Positions 28,172 to 44,300 of a DNA stretch of 64,000 bases are shown piece by piece. This stretch comes from Muscardinus avellanarius (taxonomy: Eukaryota; Chordata; Mammalia; Rodentia; Gliridae): assembly GCA_963383645.1 (NCBI GenBank), contig OY726560.1:31371173-31435172 (forward strand), in the 5' to 3' direction. The position numbers and the translations under genes are program-made. Positions within the stretch are counted from its first letter, which is position 1. Each line of letters starts with the position of its first letter. The notes below the pieces were generated by a model. The model saw only the letters and a list, made by a program, of their open reading frames with translations, was not told the origin of the DNA and made no database searches.

Positions 28172-31100
28172 TGCATGCATACATACACACAGTACTGGGA
28201 ATTGAATTCAGAGGCATTCTACCTCCGAGCTATATCCCCATGCCTCACAAGTTGCTGATGCTGGCCAAGAATCTGCAATCCTCCTGTCTCAGCCTCCTGA
28301 GTACAGGCATTACAAGCTTGTGCCACCACGCCCAGCTGAGAATTCTTTTGTATCTCACTGGAACCATACATCTGAGAGTACTGGCTTTGTATTATTTTTC
28401 CTTTTCATTACCAACAACTAAAGTCTAGATAAATAAGTTTCCCTGTTCTCTTTCTTAGTGTGATGAGTTTATTTTTCAGTCTTATAGTAGGAGTGCAGTT
28501 TAGGGTATCCTAGCCTAATGCCAGGGTTTTATCTTTTAGATTCCCCATCTTGGATATTTTTCTTTTCCTAGCAGCACATAGAATAACATAGAAGCATCTA
28601 CCAGCTCTCCTCACATCCACATCAGAGTCAGAGAAATGTCACATACCTGCAAATGTTTGAAACATTGAAACTTTATTGAGAGAAGAAACAAAATATGTCG
28701 CTTTCTGTGGTAAACTCCTGTTTAAAAGAAAAGTTAATTTTTTTTTTTTTTTGCTTTTAAGAAATGACTTTTATTTGGGGATTTTTGTTGTCACTGTTAT
28801 GACAGAAATCAGGTCATGACTTGCCAGGGAACAGGACATGAATTCTTGAGGGAAGATAGAAACATTCTTGTATCTTGTTTTGATTGTTGGTCACACACAT
28901 ATATATGTTTGTCAGAACTTAGTAAAAAAAATAGAACACCGAACAGATGTACACATTTTATTATATGCAAATTATTCCTGAACAAAGTTGATCTTAAGAA
29001 ATTATATTGACAAAATAAAAGGGCAAAGAAAACAGAGGACTACTGTGCACAATGGCTGGGCTCTTCTGTTGACCCACGGACTCTTAGAGTCCAGTGGGTT
29101 CTAAAAGAATCGATTGAAAACCCTTCCATTTATTATGCCATTTTACCTTTATATCAGCCACATGAGACAGATTTTAAAAAATCAAATAATTTACTTAATT
29201 TACTCAAGATTACAAAACCAATATGCAGCAGAAACAAAATTAGAAGCCAGGCATTTTAGTCCAAAAGCCTTGGCTCTTAATCTGTATATTATACAATACT
29301 GTTCCCCTGCCCATAAATCGGTGTAATAATACAGATGGACCAGGGTAAAGTATGAGCAATCCAGCCAGGCATGGTGACACACAACTGTAGTAATCTCAGT
29401 ACTTGGGAGGCTGAGACAGGACAATGGCAGGTTCAAAATCAGTCTCAGTAACTTAGCAAGGCCCTCCGCAACTTAGCAAGAGCTTGTTTCAAAATTCATA
29501 AAAATGAAATAGGGTTGAGGGTATAGCTCAGAGTTATAATATCCAGTGCCAAAACAAACAACAACACACAAACCCTAACAATTCATCAGGTTTAGATGCC
29601 CTTAAATAAACAGAAAGTCTTAATATTTGTGCATGCATTTTTTTTTTTTTTTGGTGGTACTGGGGTTCCTGGAAACTCTTCTACCTCCGGGCTACACTCC
29701 CAGACACCTATTTTTTATATTTTTATTTGGAAACAGGTCTCTTAGGCCAGCGAGGCTGGGTTCCAACCTGCGCCATCCTCCTGTCTCCGCCTCCCAATCG
29801 TGGGGGTTACAAGCATGCACCACCATGCCAGGCATTTTGCATGTTTTTTGATAGAAACACATGCACAATTACATAATCTAAAGGGGTAGGAAGAGAAAGA
29901 ATTATGAAAATTAAATACTATTCTCTTACTTGCTTTAATGAAATTCACAATTAGAAAAGTTTAAAAATTCAAATAATTTTAAGACTCAAAACTTATTTAT
30001 CATAATTACAGTATAATAAATTGGAATCAACAAGGATGATGGAAACTTGTGATTTAGACTAACAACTCTCTTGCAAATCTAACCCAGGCATCACTTCATG
30101 CATTTGCAAGACTAATGCATCTTTGGATATATTTTATGCTAAATTAGTTATTTAAGAAGTTTGAACTGGATTGTACATTTTTATGTTATTAGCTTTTGAG
30201 TTGATTCACAAAGATCTAAAATGAATTCTGCATTTCTAAAATTAACTCTGCTTCTGCAGTTAGTGGAAAAATTGCCCCCTGAAATAAAATTTGAATGTAA
30301 TTTATTTTGGATGACACTGAGGTGATTTTCACTAATTCATTGATAATGACTAGGCATTTCTCAATTAAAGGCAGCCTCATTTGAACCTTATCAGTTAGAA
30401 ACAGCTGCCACCTGAACTTGGGGAAATAGCAGGGAGAGGGTTTGTTATTAAAAGAGATACAAGATGGGTGCCACAATGGTCTGTAATTAGTTCATTTGAT
30501 ATTCAGAAATGCTCCTAAAATTTGTAAAATAATAATTATATAATTTATAAAATGATTTAACATTTTTAAATGCGGTGTAATCTTAAAACTAGGTTTTAAA
30601 GTATTAAATGACATATTTTTAACAGTTATCTTAAATTACTGAGAGTATTTTATGTAGGAACACAGTTTTCTCAATTAAGAGATATTAACACAAAGGTTAT
30701 TCATTGGATTAAAGAAAGGAATTATATATCAAGATACAATGTAATGCAGTGTTCTAACCTATGTTATATGTGGATTTGCTGGCATTTTTAAATGGAAAAT
30801 TTCTGAGCGAGTTAATCTAGCATATTGATTTATTTATACTTAGCAATCATATCCAGCTTGGTCATTCAAACAATCTTTTTTAGATAATTATTTTTCCAAG
30901 AGACAGATGATGGATTTGGCAATAAATATTTTTACTTTTATTTTTAAAATGTTTAATATTACTAAGAATTTATTTTTTTTCACCTTACAAAGAGTGAGAC
31001 TAAGAGCATAAAAGAACCATATATAGGTCCAGAAATCATTAAAAACTTAATCATTGCTGGTTCTTTCTAATGGTTTTAGTAAAATTCTATTGTGTGATCT

Positions 31101-34100
31101 TAGTCAGTTCTATGTAAGCAATTCTTTCCATACAAGAGAATAGCTGTTAAATCATGGGGCTATAAGCCATTTGCATCATAAATCACAAGAGTATACCCTG
31201 GCACCATTAACATATCTTCCACACTGATTTGCTCATGAGTTATACTTCATGGTTTCATTTTAGTCTATATTGGTCATAATGACTTTTTAATCAGCATGAC
31301 TTATTAACAGGCATGATTTTAACAGACATGAATTTTTAAATAAGCCTTTTGCTTCTAGGTGTCTAGCACTAGATGCCCTTTAAATACAATGATAGTGAGC
31401 CGGGCATGGTGCCTCACTCTTGTAATTCCAGTTCTTAGGAGACTGAGCCATCCTCAGCTACTTAGTGAAGCTCTCGGCAACTTATTGACACCCTGTTTCC
31501 AAATAAAATATAAAATAGGTATGGAAGTATAGCCTGGAGGTAGAAAGCCCCTGGATTTCATCCCCAGTACCACGCACACACAAAATATATATATATAAAA
31601 TAAAATGATAGTGGATTTTGGTCCAAATGGAATTGCAGCTCCATGCAGGGAGGACCAAATCTTTTATTGCCTGTGAATACTGAACAGAAAGAACATCTGC
31701 TTTGATTGTAGCAGTGCCATTCTTTTCCAACTTCTAATCATTGAGTGTCTCTTTAGAGACTAAAAGGAAATCAACAGACCTCATTTACATTGACATTAAA
31801 AATTAAAGATATATTGACCTACTACAGCTGTATTAGTATTAGATGATAAATAATGTAATTTTTTAGATGTCTGTTAACTGGATCATTTCTAATTTAAAAA
31901 ATACTATGATATTTGGGCAGAACAATTCATTTAGGTTTAGCAGGCCATGGTTTTGCCCACTGGAGCCATTGACAAATCCAGTTACTGTGGGATTTGTTCA
32001 TGGCTGAACCCTCCATAAGTCATGGGAGAGCACTGGAATGAAATGCTCAGGTCCTGAATTTAGACAGATTAACTCACTTACGAGTCCTGCTGAGCGTCCT
32101 TAGGAAAATTGTTTAATGTTCCTCTCATTTTCCCAGTGGATATCATGGGGTGGATGACGGCATTCAATTTATAGGTTCTTTGGAAGATTAAGCTAGATAA
32201 TGTACGTAAAGGACATGACACTATGCTTAGCACTAAATGTTCACTATTACTGTCTGTAATAAGAGGTTTGAAGATGTGTTGAGATTTTCGCATCCTAATA
32301 TTTCTATGAACATCCAAAGTCTTTCTTATTGATATTAGGATGTAGGATATCTGGAAACAAGAACTCGTTTTATTAAAAACCATAAATATGCTGGCCATGG
32401 TGGCACACATCTGTAATCCCAACACTTGGATGGCTGAGAGAGGAGGACTGTACCTTCAAGGCCAACCTCCGCAGTTTAGCAAGACCCTCAGCAATTTAGC
32501 GAGACCCTGTCTCAAATTTTTATAAAAGCGCTGGGAGTATGGCTTGGAGGTAGAATGTCCCTGGGTTCAATTCCCAGTACCCAAACAACAACCACCACAA
32601 ACGTTAATTATGTTATTAACATTGGTGGTAAGATACTGCATTAAAAGCTGTAACTTTCAAAGCTCTATGTCTTGATATCATAAAGAAAAATGTTATTTGA
32701 TAATACTGTTCACGAGGTTTTATTTATACTTAGAGTTTCAAATAAAAATTTAATTGCTTTTGTTATAAAAAAGAATAATTAAATAGAAGACACACAATAA
32801 GTAAAATAATTTTTATATCATAATTTTTTGTTGGTTGCTTTAGTTAAAAGGTCATGTGTGAGACACAAATTGTGAATGACAGGGAGTTGCTGACTTTTAA
32901 ATGTTAATTCGGGGGAAGAAAGTGATTAATTCTTTAATCTCTTGCATCTATCTCACAAAGTGAATATACACTTTATTTTATTTGCCCAGTTGAATCAATT
33001 ATAAAAATATCATTTACAAAATGGCCTACCTTCCATAATCACTGTCTAAGATGAAGCTGACATTGTGATGACCTGGAATTAATTAAAATATACAATCAAT
33101 TAAATCCCCAACCAGAGCATAACAATCACTCTATATTACAAAGCTGATTAAAAAGTAGGGAAAAAAAACATAAAGGCTGAATTTATACAAGTACCAATTA
33201 GTTCTTAAAGAAATGAAAACTGTACTGTATTAAAAAGTGTCTATAATATAAAAATATGTATAATAGGTATCTGGAGGTTATAAGCAGCAATGTCTGAAGA
33301 AAATATAACTGTGAGTGAAGAATAATAAAAGCAGAGGTATATAACCATGTCACCCGGAGTTTGCCTTTTTTCATCAATAGCTGTTTAATTGTTTAGGCCC
33401 TCTGCTAGGAGTTGAGAGATTCAGGCAGGGGGAGCGCACAGACTTTCCTCCTAACAGAACATACTGTCTAGCAGAGAGTACAATCAGTCAAGAACAGCAA
33501 CACAGAGCACTCAACGTGATAAAGCTATCAAGGAGGAGAGTGAGCTTTGAGAAGGTCAAAGGGGGTCACAGGAGGCTTCACTGAGGTCACACATTGTTAT
33601 CTCTAAATTTCAAGATAGGATGTTTATAAAGGGCCTAAACAGAAGACAGAAGGGAAGGCCAGGCAAGAATTAAAAGATCTATGTGTCTGCAGTATATACA
33701 GCAAGGAAGTGGGGAGATGGAATAAAATTAAGGCAACAGATAAAATAGCTGAATTAGTCATGGAATCCTCTGGGAGAAGAAAGGAGGAGAAAGAGAAGGA
33801 ATGTAAACCTTAAGAAAAGATGAATTCAGCCAGGCGTGGTGGCCGACCCTTGTAATCCCCATGCTTGGGAGGTGGAGACAGGAGGATTGTGCTGGTTAGA
33901 AGCCAGCCTCGCTGGCTTAAGAGAGCCTATTTCCAAATAAAAATATAAAAAATAGGTCTAGAAGTGTAGCCCAAAGGTAGAAGGGTTTCCAGGAACCCCA
34001 GCACCACCAAAAAAAAAAAAAGATGAATTCACACATGTCCATATGAAAAAGAAAGAAGCAAGAAAGAGACAGAAGAGTCCCTAAAAAGGTAACAAAAGGG

Positions 34101-37100
34101 CAGGGGAGGTTAGAACACAAAATAGATGTGAAGCACGTATGACAATTAGAAAGATGATCGACACTTACCAATGTAAGTCCCAGTTACCTTGCAGACCATA
34201 GAACCTATGTCTCCATTTGGATGACTTAGCTTTAGACCATACCTAACAAAAGATATAGGCCAATATTAAACTTCATAGTGACACTAAAATTTTAAAATAC
34301 TATGTTTTTCTTAAAATTATCTCATTAATTTTAGAATATGAATCAGGACATAAATTGTTGCTACAACTAAAATTTCTATAAAATAAAAATACTTCTCACA
34401 CTTCACTGAAGATATTTAAATAAAATATCATTCAACCATGAAATTAGCACTGATATCCCTATTAGTATTTCTTTGAAAGAGCTTAAAATATTATCAAGTA
34501 GAACAATTATTTTCTAAGGATGTTTCCCCAAATACCTTTTTTTCATATTAATCTAAACAGTAGCTCACATCATAATAAATTGAAAACAGAAAAAGATACA
34601 AGGTAGTACCTAATTATATAAACAATGTTAATTTACCATATAAAATATTATACTTTATATTGCATTATAGAATACTTAGCTATGCAGATCACTAGCAATC
34701 ACTACTTAAATTTACTATGTTTATATGCACTATTATTTTATATAGAAAGTTATTATAATCACTTACAGATCATCAGATTGTGGTATAAGAAGCTCACAGG
34801 GCATTCCTCCGGTATAAACTCTGCATAGATATTTTTATTAGAAAAGATCAAATTATGTTTAATAAATGGCTTCAAAATGCCCTACTTTCACCAAGTGACT
34901 ACCCATCTTACTTCTTTTCCCTTTCAACCACTATTGTTTTTTGTTTTGTTTTGTTTTGTTTTGGTGGTCCTGGGGATGGAACCCAGGGGCTTTCTACCTC
35001 TGGGCTACACTCCCAGACCTATTTTATACTTGATTTGGAAACAGGATCTCACTAAGTTGCTGGGAGCCTCACTAAGTAGCTGAGGCTGGCTTCGAACCTG
35101 TGCGATCCTCCTGTCTCAGCCTCCCAAGCACGGGGATTACAAGTGTGCATCACCACGTCCGGCTTCAACCACTATTCTTATCCATCACTAGCTCCTTTAA
35201 AAAAAATCTATTGAAAGGCGAGTATGGTGGTGCATGCCTATAATTCCAGTACTTGGAAGGTTGAAGCAGGAGGATTTCAAGTTAGAGGCCAGCCTCAGCA
35301 AATTGTGAGGCCCACAGGAACTTAGGGAATCACTGTTTCAAAAAGTGGAGGATAAAATAGGGCTGGGAATGTAGCTCAGTGGTAGAATGCCCTTAGGTTC
35401 AATCCTCAGTACTGCAAAAAAAAAAAAAAAAAAAAAAAAAAGTAAGAAAGGAAAGAAAAAACAAAAACAAAACATCTATTGAATGCTGTTATGTGACTCT
35501 AGTTACTGGGACACAACAATGTGTGTGGGGTTGCCCTGCCCTTATGGAACATTTTACTGGGAAAGAATAATAAACATAATAATCATAACATAGTGGATAT
35601 GTTAGAAGGCATTAAGTACTTCAAAAAGTACTTGTTTAGCATGTGTGAGGACCTGGGTTCAATGCCCAGTGACAAAAAAACAAAAACAATACAATTAAAA
35701 CATAAAAACAGATAATGAAATTATGTGCTTAAAGTTCAGCCACAAAAAGTGAAAATTTGTATGTTCTCCTTAAAATTCAGAGGCTAGGGAAAAATAGAGC
35801 TCATTCTCGGAGGATGAACCATAGATGAGCAAATACGGTGACCTAAGTGAGGGGGATGGGAGGGGGGACAGGGAAATCCCCCAATGTACATGATGTACAT
35901 TCATAAACATAGCAGAGTCAATTACTAAGCCAAATCTGAGAAAGAGGGGGAATGGGGGGGATTGGGGAAGGGCTAAATGAGTGATGTGTGCATGTATGCC
36001 TCTACCATCTTGTACCCCTTTAAGATGTATGATTACAATGCACCAAGAAAAAAGCTCAATCAATTCAAATAAAAACATAGTTCTTTAAGTTTTATATTGA
36101 TGGCACTTGATGCCACTGGAGGCTTGTAGGTAACTGGTATTATTTTCTTTGAAACACCAGAATAAACTACTCAGCTTCTGTGACAGCAAATTTTGACTCG
36201 AAATAAGGCCACATACAAAGCTGAACTATAAAAACTAAGAACTTCTGTTTGCAAAGAATACTGAACATTATAATACACTTTTACATGAAAGTTCTTTGAT
36301 TTGATCATTACATGAGGCTTGTAAAGCAAGTGAACAGAATTATTGGATCCATTACAGAGGTACATGGATTCAAATTCTCCTACTAATCTTCTGCCTTATT
36401 CCAATTAAATAAGAATGTAGCAGCTAACACTTACAAGTCCTTACTGCATTAAATTCTTTAACCATCCTGTGCTTTAGTAACTATTATCTTTTCATTTAAT
36501 AGATGAAGATATTGAGACATAGAATTTAATTACACTAGAGCTCCCAGGGCATTTCATTGTGCCTGAATTCCATTAGCAAGAAGTGGATAGCAAGTAGGCA
36601 GGAAGCCAGGAGACCATCTGCTTCTCAGACCTTGTCCATTCAGCCAAATTATCATATCCAGACCTGGCTCAAATTATAAAGGACCCATTAGAGAGATATA
36701 AGACTGCAGCTAGAGAGGAAGAGATAGAGTAGGAATTCACACCCAGACAGACTCGTATACTTGGTAATTCTCATGATGTGATGCATGAGCATGCCGTCTA
36801 TGAGACTACCATCTTATTTGACCTCCTATACATAGTATTTAGAATTTTTCTCACCTGGTCTTCTAGATCAAAAGCTCATTAGTAGGCACTAGGCCCTCTA
36901 CTCAGTTTGTGTGTTCTATAATTTGTATTGGTCTGAATTTAGAGATTTGGCTGAATGGATAAGATCTGAGAAATAGGTCTCCTGGCTTCTTGCCCAGTGC
37001 TACTGCACAGCCCTTTTCTATTGACACCTTGATAGTGGAACTAAAGCATAAAGAAATGCTTTGAGAGCCCTAGTTTCATAAATAACATGGTACAAATGAG

Positions 37101-40100
37101 ATGATTGAGTTTGTGAGGACTTCATAGCCTCCCATTAGTAGGTGAATGACAAAAGTCCTAGTTATATATCAGGATTTCCAGAGTATGAAGATAAGGTAGG
37201 CTGATCTCTTAGACCCTTCATACTATAATTTTATAAAATGTTTTTATTAGTTCCCTGTTATAAAGCAGAAATAAATTCCAGTCATGATGGGATAGAGGAA
37301 GCATCTCTTTTCAGAAGTTAAACTTGCAATTTCTTGGCATCATTATGAGAAATTATAGCCATGAAAATTCTACCTAAAATCAGAATGTAAACCATTCATA
37401 ACACTCAACCATATTGAAGCAGACAAAATATTTACTTATGCTAAATTATATATATTATTAAATATTTTTCTAGTAGTTATTATGTATAAGGAATCTATCT
37501 TAACTTTTTTTTTTCTTTTTTTTTTTTTTTTGGTGGTACTGGGGGTGGAACCCAGAGGCTTTTAACCTCCGGGCTGTACTCCCAGACCTTTTTTTTTTAA
37601 TATTTTATTTGGAAAACAGGATCTCACTAAGTTGCTGGAAGCCTCACTGAGTAGCTGAGGCTGACTTCGAACCCATGCGATCCTCCTGTCTCAGCCTCCC
37701 AAGCGCAGCGATTACAAGCGTGCGCCACCACTCCTGGCTCTATCTTAACTTTTATAGAACATTCTAGCTTCACACATATGTGATTTCAAAGTTGAGTCTA
37801 CCTCATAGAAGGTCAGATAAATCCCTTGTATTTTATTTAATAAAACTTTTAAATTGTTTATTTTATAAATTCACATACGACTATGTATATGTGTACATAT
37901 ATAACCTTTTTGGTATTTACAATTCAAAATTACTGTTTGAATTGTATATTTATCCACTCATCTGTTTTCAACATGTATTCAGTAAGCATGAAATATCTTG
38001 AGAAGCATGACAGAGTCCACAATTCCTCTTGTAGGAGATGAACAAGGCTGCCAGTCTTTTAAGGTAGGGCTGAAATAGCCCTGTCTGTGCTACAGGAGGA
38101 TGATCTAGTGACTGTTCGTTTCTAGTCCAAAATGGAGGGTCTCACTGAGTTGCAAAGAGCCTCATGAAGTAGCTGAGGCTGTCCTTGAACTGCGATCCTC
38201 CTGTCTCAGACTGCAGAATGCTGGGATTACAAGCGTGTGTGTCACCATGCCCGGCTTATTGGTTTCATTATCGTTGGACTATTATATCACCTATGAGTTA
38301 CAAGAACATATTTCCACATTAACAAATTACCTCAAAATCCTAACATTTTTCCCATTTGAACTCAGTGCAGTATTACTTCCATATACATCAGTGAAGATTT
38401 TTCCTTGGATTGTTATTAATGTACCTGAAAAATCAAACAAAGGACACTTAATTCCAAAATACTAGAGAGTTTCCCCAACAAAACCATCATCCAAACACTT
38501 ATATCTGATGTTCGTCAGTATAGTTCAGCACTATTTGAAAGTTATAACAAAAATAATGAAAATTGAATGTGTATCTGTAAGGATTTATAGATTAAAATGG
38601 GCTACCAAGGAAGATAGAATGAATTATTTAATAAACATTGCTTGGATCAAAGGGTGATTATTTTGAAAAAGTACTTCCCACCTTACATAAGAAAGTAAAA
38701 TAAATCTTAGGTGAGATAAAAAGTAAATATAAAAAGTAAAATAATAAAACCTTTGAAAATTAGATAAGATTTTATGCAATGTCTATGTAATCAGTTTGAT
38801 GTAATATTCTACAGCATAAAAATAAATAAACAATAAGCCAGGCTTGTGGCGCACGCTTGTAATTTCCATGCTTGGGAGGTGGAAACAGGAGGATCGTGCA
38901 GGTTCGAAGTCAGCCTTGCTGGCTTAAGAAACCCTGTTTCCAAATTTAAAAAGTATAAAATAAGTCTGGGAGTGTAGCCCAGAGATAGAAGGGTTTCCAG
39001 GAACCTCAATACCACCAAAAAATAAATAAATAAAAAATAAATAGAAATAATAAAAGTTAAGATTTTTGGATTTGATAACAAAAATTCAAAATTGTCAAGA
39101 AACAATTTTAAAGCACATGATAAATGAAAACAATTTATATCTGACTTATAAATGTTTACTATCTTTCAAGTATACAGAATTATTAAAACTTGACATGAAT
39201 AAAAGATGTTAGCTTTAAGTTAAGCCAAAAATAAATAATTTACAAAAGAAGTACATGTGTTCAATAAACCTAAAATAAATTCAATGATATAAATAGAAGA
39301 ATTGGAAAATAATTTTTAAACCTACTTTATTTCTCATATAATTACTTAAAATAATTAGTATATACAATTTTCTATGTGGCAGAAACAGTTTTCATTCTGT
39401 TGGTATTATAAATTGGTAGAATCATAGCTGTCATAATAAACACTGTACTTATCTAAATGTCCAAAAGGGGAAAAGTTAAATATTTTAGAGCAGATTAAGA
39501 TGCAGCTCTTGAAAATGATTTTTTAAAATATTGATAGTTAATTTTTATAATCAGAAAAAATGTTTATATATTTTCAGGTATTATAATAATTTTATATACT
39601 AAAGAGCAAACAAATTAATTACCACAGCACCAAAAGATTTTGACTGTCACAAAACAGACCTGGAGTTCCAGATAAAGGTGTGATGCTTGTTATTGTTGGT
39701 GTTCTAAAACTTTTTGCCTGTAAAATAATAAAGTTGGTAAGTAGTCCTATCTCTGATTTTTTTTTTTGGAATAGGTCTATTTTGAACATTATTTATATTT
39801 CAATGATATCCATTACTCACTATATTTTCTTTTTTATAAGAAATAATGTTTAGAACATTTAAGATTATTCAAGATATTTTCTTTGTCCCCTACAAATTAT
39901 CTTTTATTCAAAACATTGTTAGTCTGGTTTTAAAATTTAATGATCCTTTTGTTTACAGTAAGCCAAATTAGTCTTTATGGTAAAGACTTTCAGTAGTTTG
40001 ATGAGCCAAAATTAAAGAAAGCCTATTTTAAATAAGTCCCTTGAAAATTAAAATAACAAGGTATGTTTCAAAACCATAGAAGCAAAACAGCCCAACAAAG

Positions 40101-41315
40101 TAAATTTAATAGCCATGCTAATGAGGATTTTCTTTCCTTTTTTGAGGGGAGGAGTATGGGGAATTGAACCTAGGGATATTCTTCCTGCAATATACATTCC
40201 CTGAGTTCAATCCCCAGTACTGCAAAAGCAAAACAAAACAAAACTGTGCCAGCTGTGCAAGTCCTTGGTCAGAGAGAATGTCACAAGTCATTGCTGGAAA
40301 CCGACTTGGTTGCTGACTTTCTGATGGTGAAACAAGGTAGATGCCCTCAGATGTGGGGGAAGGAAGGTCACTGGGTAGGCAAAGGACAAAAGCATCATGG
40401 TTTTGAGGGGTAAGATGAGCAGTGCAATGACAAAGGGTTGAAAGACCTATTAGGAGGCTATTGTGATAACCTAGTGAGAAATGACAAGTCCAGCAACAAT
40501 TCACCATTGCCAAACTATGGAACCAGCCAAGATGTCCATCAACAGATGAATGGATTACAAAACTATGGGATATGTACACAATGGAATTTTACCCAGCCAT
40601 AAAGAAAATCAAAATTAAGTCATATACAGGGAAATTGATGGAACTGGAGAACATTATGCTAAGTGAGATTAGTCAGTCACACAAAGTGAGAAATCAGATG
40701 CTCTCCCTAATATATAGGAGCTAGAGATAGAGTCATAGAAGAAACTCTAGGTGAAGGAAGAGAAACTGTAGATAAGCAAATAAGGAGACCTACTGAGGGG
40801 GATGTGAGGGGGAAGAGGAAAATTCCCCAATGTACATGATGTATATTCACAAACATATCAAAGTTAATCACTTAGCCAAACTTGAGAAAGAGGGAGGGGG
40901 AGGGAATGGGGTGGGAATTGGGGAAGGGCTAAATGAGTGATGTGTGCTTGTATGCCTCTACCATCTTGAACCCCTTTAAGAGACTATAATGCACACCCCC
41001 CCCAAAAAAAAGGCCATCTAGGAAAGAAGGCCATGAGAGAATGCACCGAAAAACTCAGTGAGAGGATGGGATCATCAGCCCAGTGTGGCTTCTGAACAGC
41101 TTCCAGGCTGAAGGTGAAGGCAGAGGAGAAACTGAAGACGGTAACAAGTTTCTGGCTTGAGATGGTAAGAAACAATCCGACAAGAAGGAGGAAGAAGGTG
41201 AAATATAAGAAGTACAGTTAATTTAGGCTGAATTTAGGTTGATTTGAGGCCATTTATGTGTGTATGAAATACTAGGATACAAACTTGCCCCACATCTTGA
41301 GAGAAAAGAGAGAAA

Positions 41316-41367
<52 letters not shown>

Positions 41368-44300
41368 AAAAAATAAAAGAATCTATGAGATGGTGCATAG
41401 AATAAAATGTATTTTTCAAATTCCTTTACTAGGGAAATAAATTTTGAGTGGCTTCTATGCTACCCTCAGGCTTATTACATTAGAAATTAGAAAGGAAGAA
41501 AGTTATGTTCCTATTTAAAATGAAATGGGAGAAGAAAAGAGAGAATCAAACTAAGAGCAAAAATAGGGGGGAAAAGGGGGGGAAATGTGAACAAAAACTA
41601 ATTTGGAAATATAAGCATTTAATTCATTAATAAAATTAATTTTAAAGGGAGGAACAAACTAGAAATAACAAGAGATTCAGTTATCACTATGGGAAACTCA
41701 GTGACTGGGGAAATTAGTCTTGGCTACCTCCTAAAATACTTTTTAACGTGGAAAGAGTAACAATCTATAAAAATAAAAAGTAAAAACCTAGTTCGGTAAA
41801 AAGGGAACACGCTCAACTGCATGTAAATTAAAGAGGAGATCCCACATACATAGAAGCTGCATGCCCAGCTATGGATGTGACCTTTGCAGGTGTTATTTTC
41901 TGCAATAGGAACCCCGTCCACACTGACTCGAACAGTGTAAGAATCTTCTGGCATTGCTCTGCAATGTAAATAAAAAATATATGAGGAATGCAATAACATT
42001 TATTTAATAAATGGTATTACATGTTATTTTTGGATATAAAGTTGTCTAAAATACTCATTGATGTATAAAATTAATTCCATTTTAGGTTACAGAAAGAAGA
42101 GCTTAATACTGAACAATCTTATGATGCCAATTCTATCATCACATGATTCTGGCAAAGGCCTATTCTGACTATGCATATTGGTGCTTATTAATGCCTCTAT
42201 CACCCTAATCTTCATCATGATGTATAATTACAATACACCAATAAAAACTAATGGAAAATATGACAAATGCAATAACAACAAACCACCATAGCCATTTTAA
42301 ATAGTAATGCATCATTGGTATATTCAGCTATTTTTTTTAAAGTTCCAGTTAATCAAGTTTCCCCTTAAGTAAGCTTTTGCATCTGATAAAGAGCCAGAAA
42401 ATCTAATATAAATAAGATCCTCTGGAAAATGTGCCCCTCTGCTACTAAGGTCAACACTGGAAATCGCAATTTCAAATGATTTTAACTGTTTTTCCAAAGT
42501 TGCTAATAACACACATCAATTTAGGTTGATAAGAAAGAACTTAAAATGTCACTATATAAAATCATCATCTTTAATCTTAATAACTATGTGAAGATTTTGA
42601 ACAAAATTAATCAAACTGAACAGGAACGCATAATTTTGGTATTTCCAGGCACATTATTACAATTTAATAGTTGCCATTTATCTCCCAAAGGAGCTCAATA
42701 ATTATAAGATAATAGCTCTAATAAAATTACAAAGGATATATTTTTATCATGTTCATGTATGGAAAGAGCATTATAATTGAATATAATAAAGGTATAAAAT
42801 AGTCTAAACATTATTAAATTAAATATAACTGATAACCAGAAAAATATTACTTGCTATAGGCAGAATGATAAAACTGTTAAAATACCAATATGCAAGATGA
42901 ATTTTTGATATGATAAAAGTGATGTTATTAAAGATACTTTAAAACAAACCTAGTATAGCATGTGATTTGAGTTGAATGACTTGAATCTTTCTCCACATCA
43001 CAAGTAATTGACTGGAAAGAAGAAACTAACTGCACACTGTTTCCCATCTCAGCATTGTCAACTCCAAAGTTAAACTGACTTGCTTGAGAAAAACCTGGAA
43101 AAATAAGAAAACTCAGTTATCGTGAGCGGGGCTCCATTCTCAGAGATCTAACAAATGCAACTCAGTATCAAATCACTTGATAAATAACAAGGAATAGTGC
43201 TAAAGAAAGCAGTTAATGCACTTCATGCTTAACCCCATGACTGTAATTTTCTTTGGAACTATAAATAGTGAACTTCAATTTGTTCATTAAAGTATATGTC
43301 AGAATACATATAGTTGATCACACCCCACCCACCCACCGCCATACACAGGACACTGTATATGGTGGGGAAAACTACTGTTTAAAAGCAACACGCTGAAGGG
43401 GCTAGAAAGAGTGGAGGAGAGGAAAAATGTCTTATAAGCGGCAGAGTCTTTACCTCAAGTTCCTATAAAGCAACGACTGAGGTTGCGACTTACAAGCAGG
43501 AGGTTAATTTAGGCAGGGATCCCTTGGGAATAAAAGAGAGTTAACCCTAAAGGAAAGAAAACTAGGCATACCTGAGGACCACTGTGGCTCCATTTTGCTG
43601 GGAGTTTCTAAGCAAAATGCGGAGTCAAAGAATCAGTTGAATCAAAGAATCAGTTGGCAAGGTCCCCGTTGGTTAAGAGTTCCCCCTAGGCGCAATAGCT
43701 TTCCTCTTGTGCAACACTTTTTGGCTACACACAGGTATATGTGATATGGGTTACAAAGTCGAGAAAGATATGTTGTGGGAACTTCAAGCAAGAAGCTGGG
43801 CACATAGATCAAGTCAGAGCACAGAGGGAACTCTTTGCCACAGCTCTGGCTAGAATTAGAGGTAAGAACAACAGGGCCTAAGGCTAGATATAAAAGGCAT
43901 CTGGCCAGGTGTGGTAGTTCATGCTTGTAATCCCAGTACTTGGGAGACTGAGACAGGAGAATCATAGGTTTAAAGACAGCCTCAGCAACTTACCAAAGTC
44001 CTCAACAATTTAGGGAGACCATAGCACTGGCGGTGTAGCTTCAGAGGTAGACTATCTCTGTGTTTAATCCCCAGTATCGTGAAACAATTTTTTAAAAAAG
44101 ATATCTGACTGTCTGCTCATTATGCCACAAGTATCTGCTTATGCCCTCCATTTAAAACACTATCCATCACAACATTTTCAATATGGTGACCGGCCAAGAG
44201 CTCTGCTAGATATAATACAAGAAAGTATGACAAGCTACAGGCCACCAACTGCTACAACCAGTCTTGACTCTATAGTTAATGTTCACCATGCCCTCTATAG

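Noticed and set aside
30216..30476. 86-codon minus ORF in intron 9
   Set aside because: No family resemblance or convincing splice borders; exons 9 and 10 join without it.
40118..40579. 153-codon minus ORF
   Set aside because: It runs through SINE/ID fragments and into an L1 3' end, with no splice or family support.
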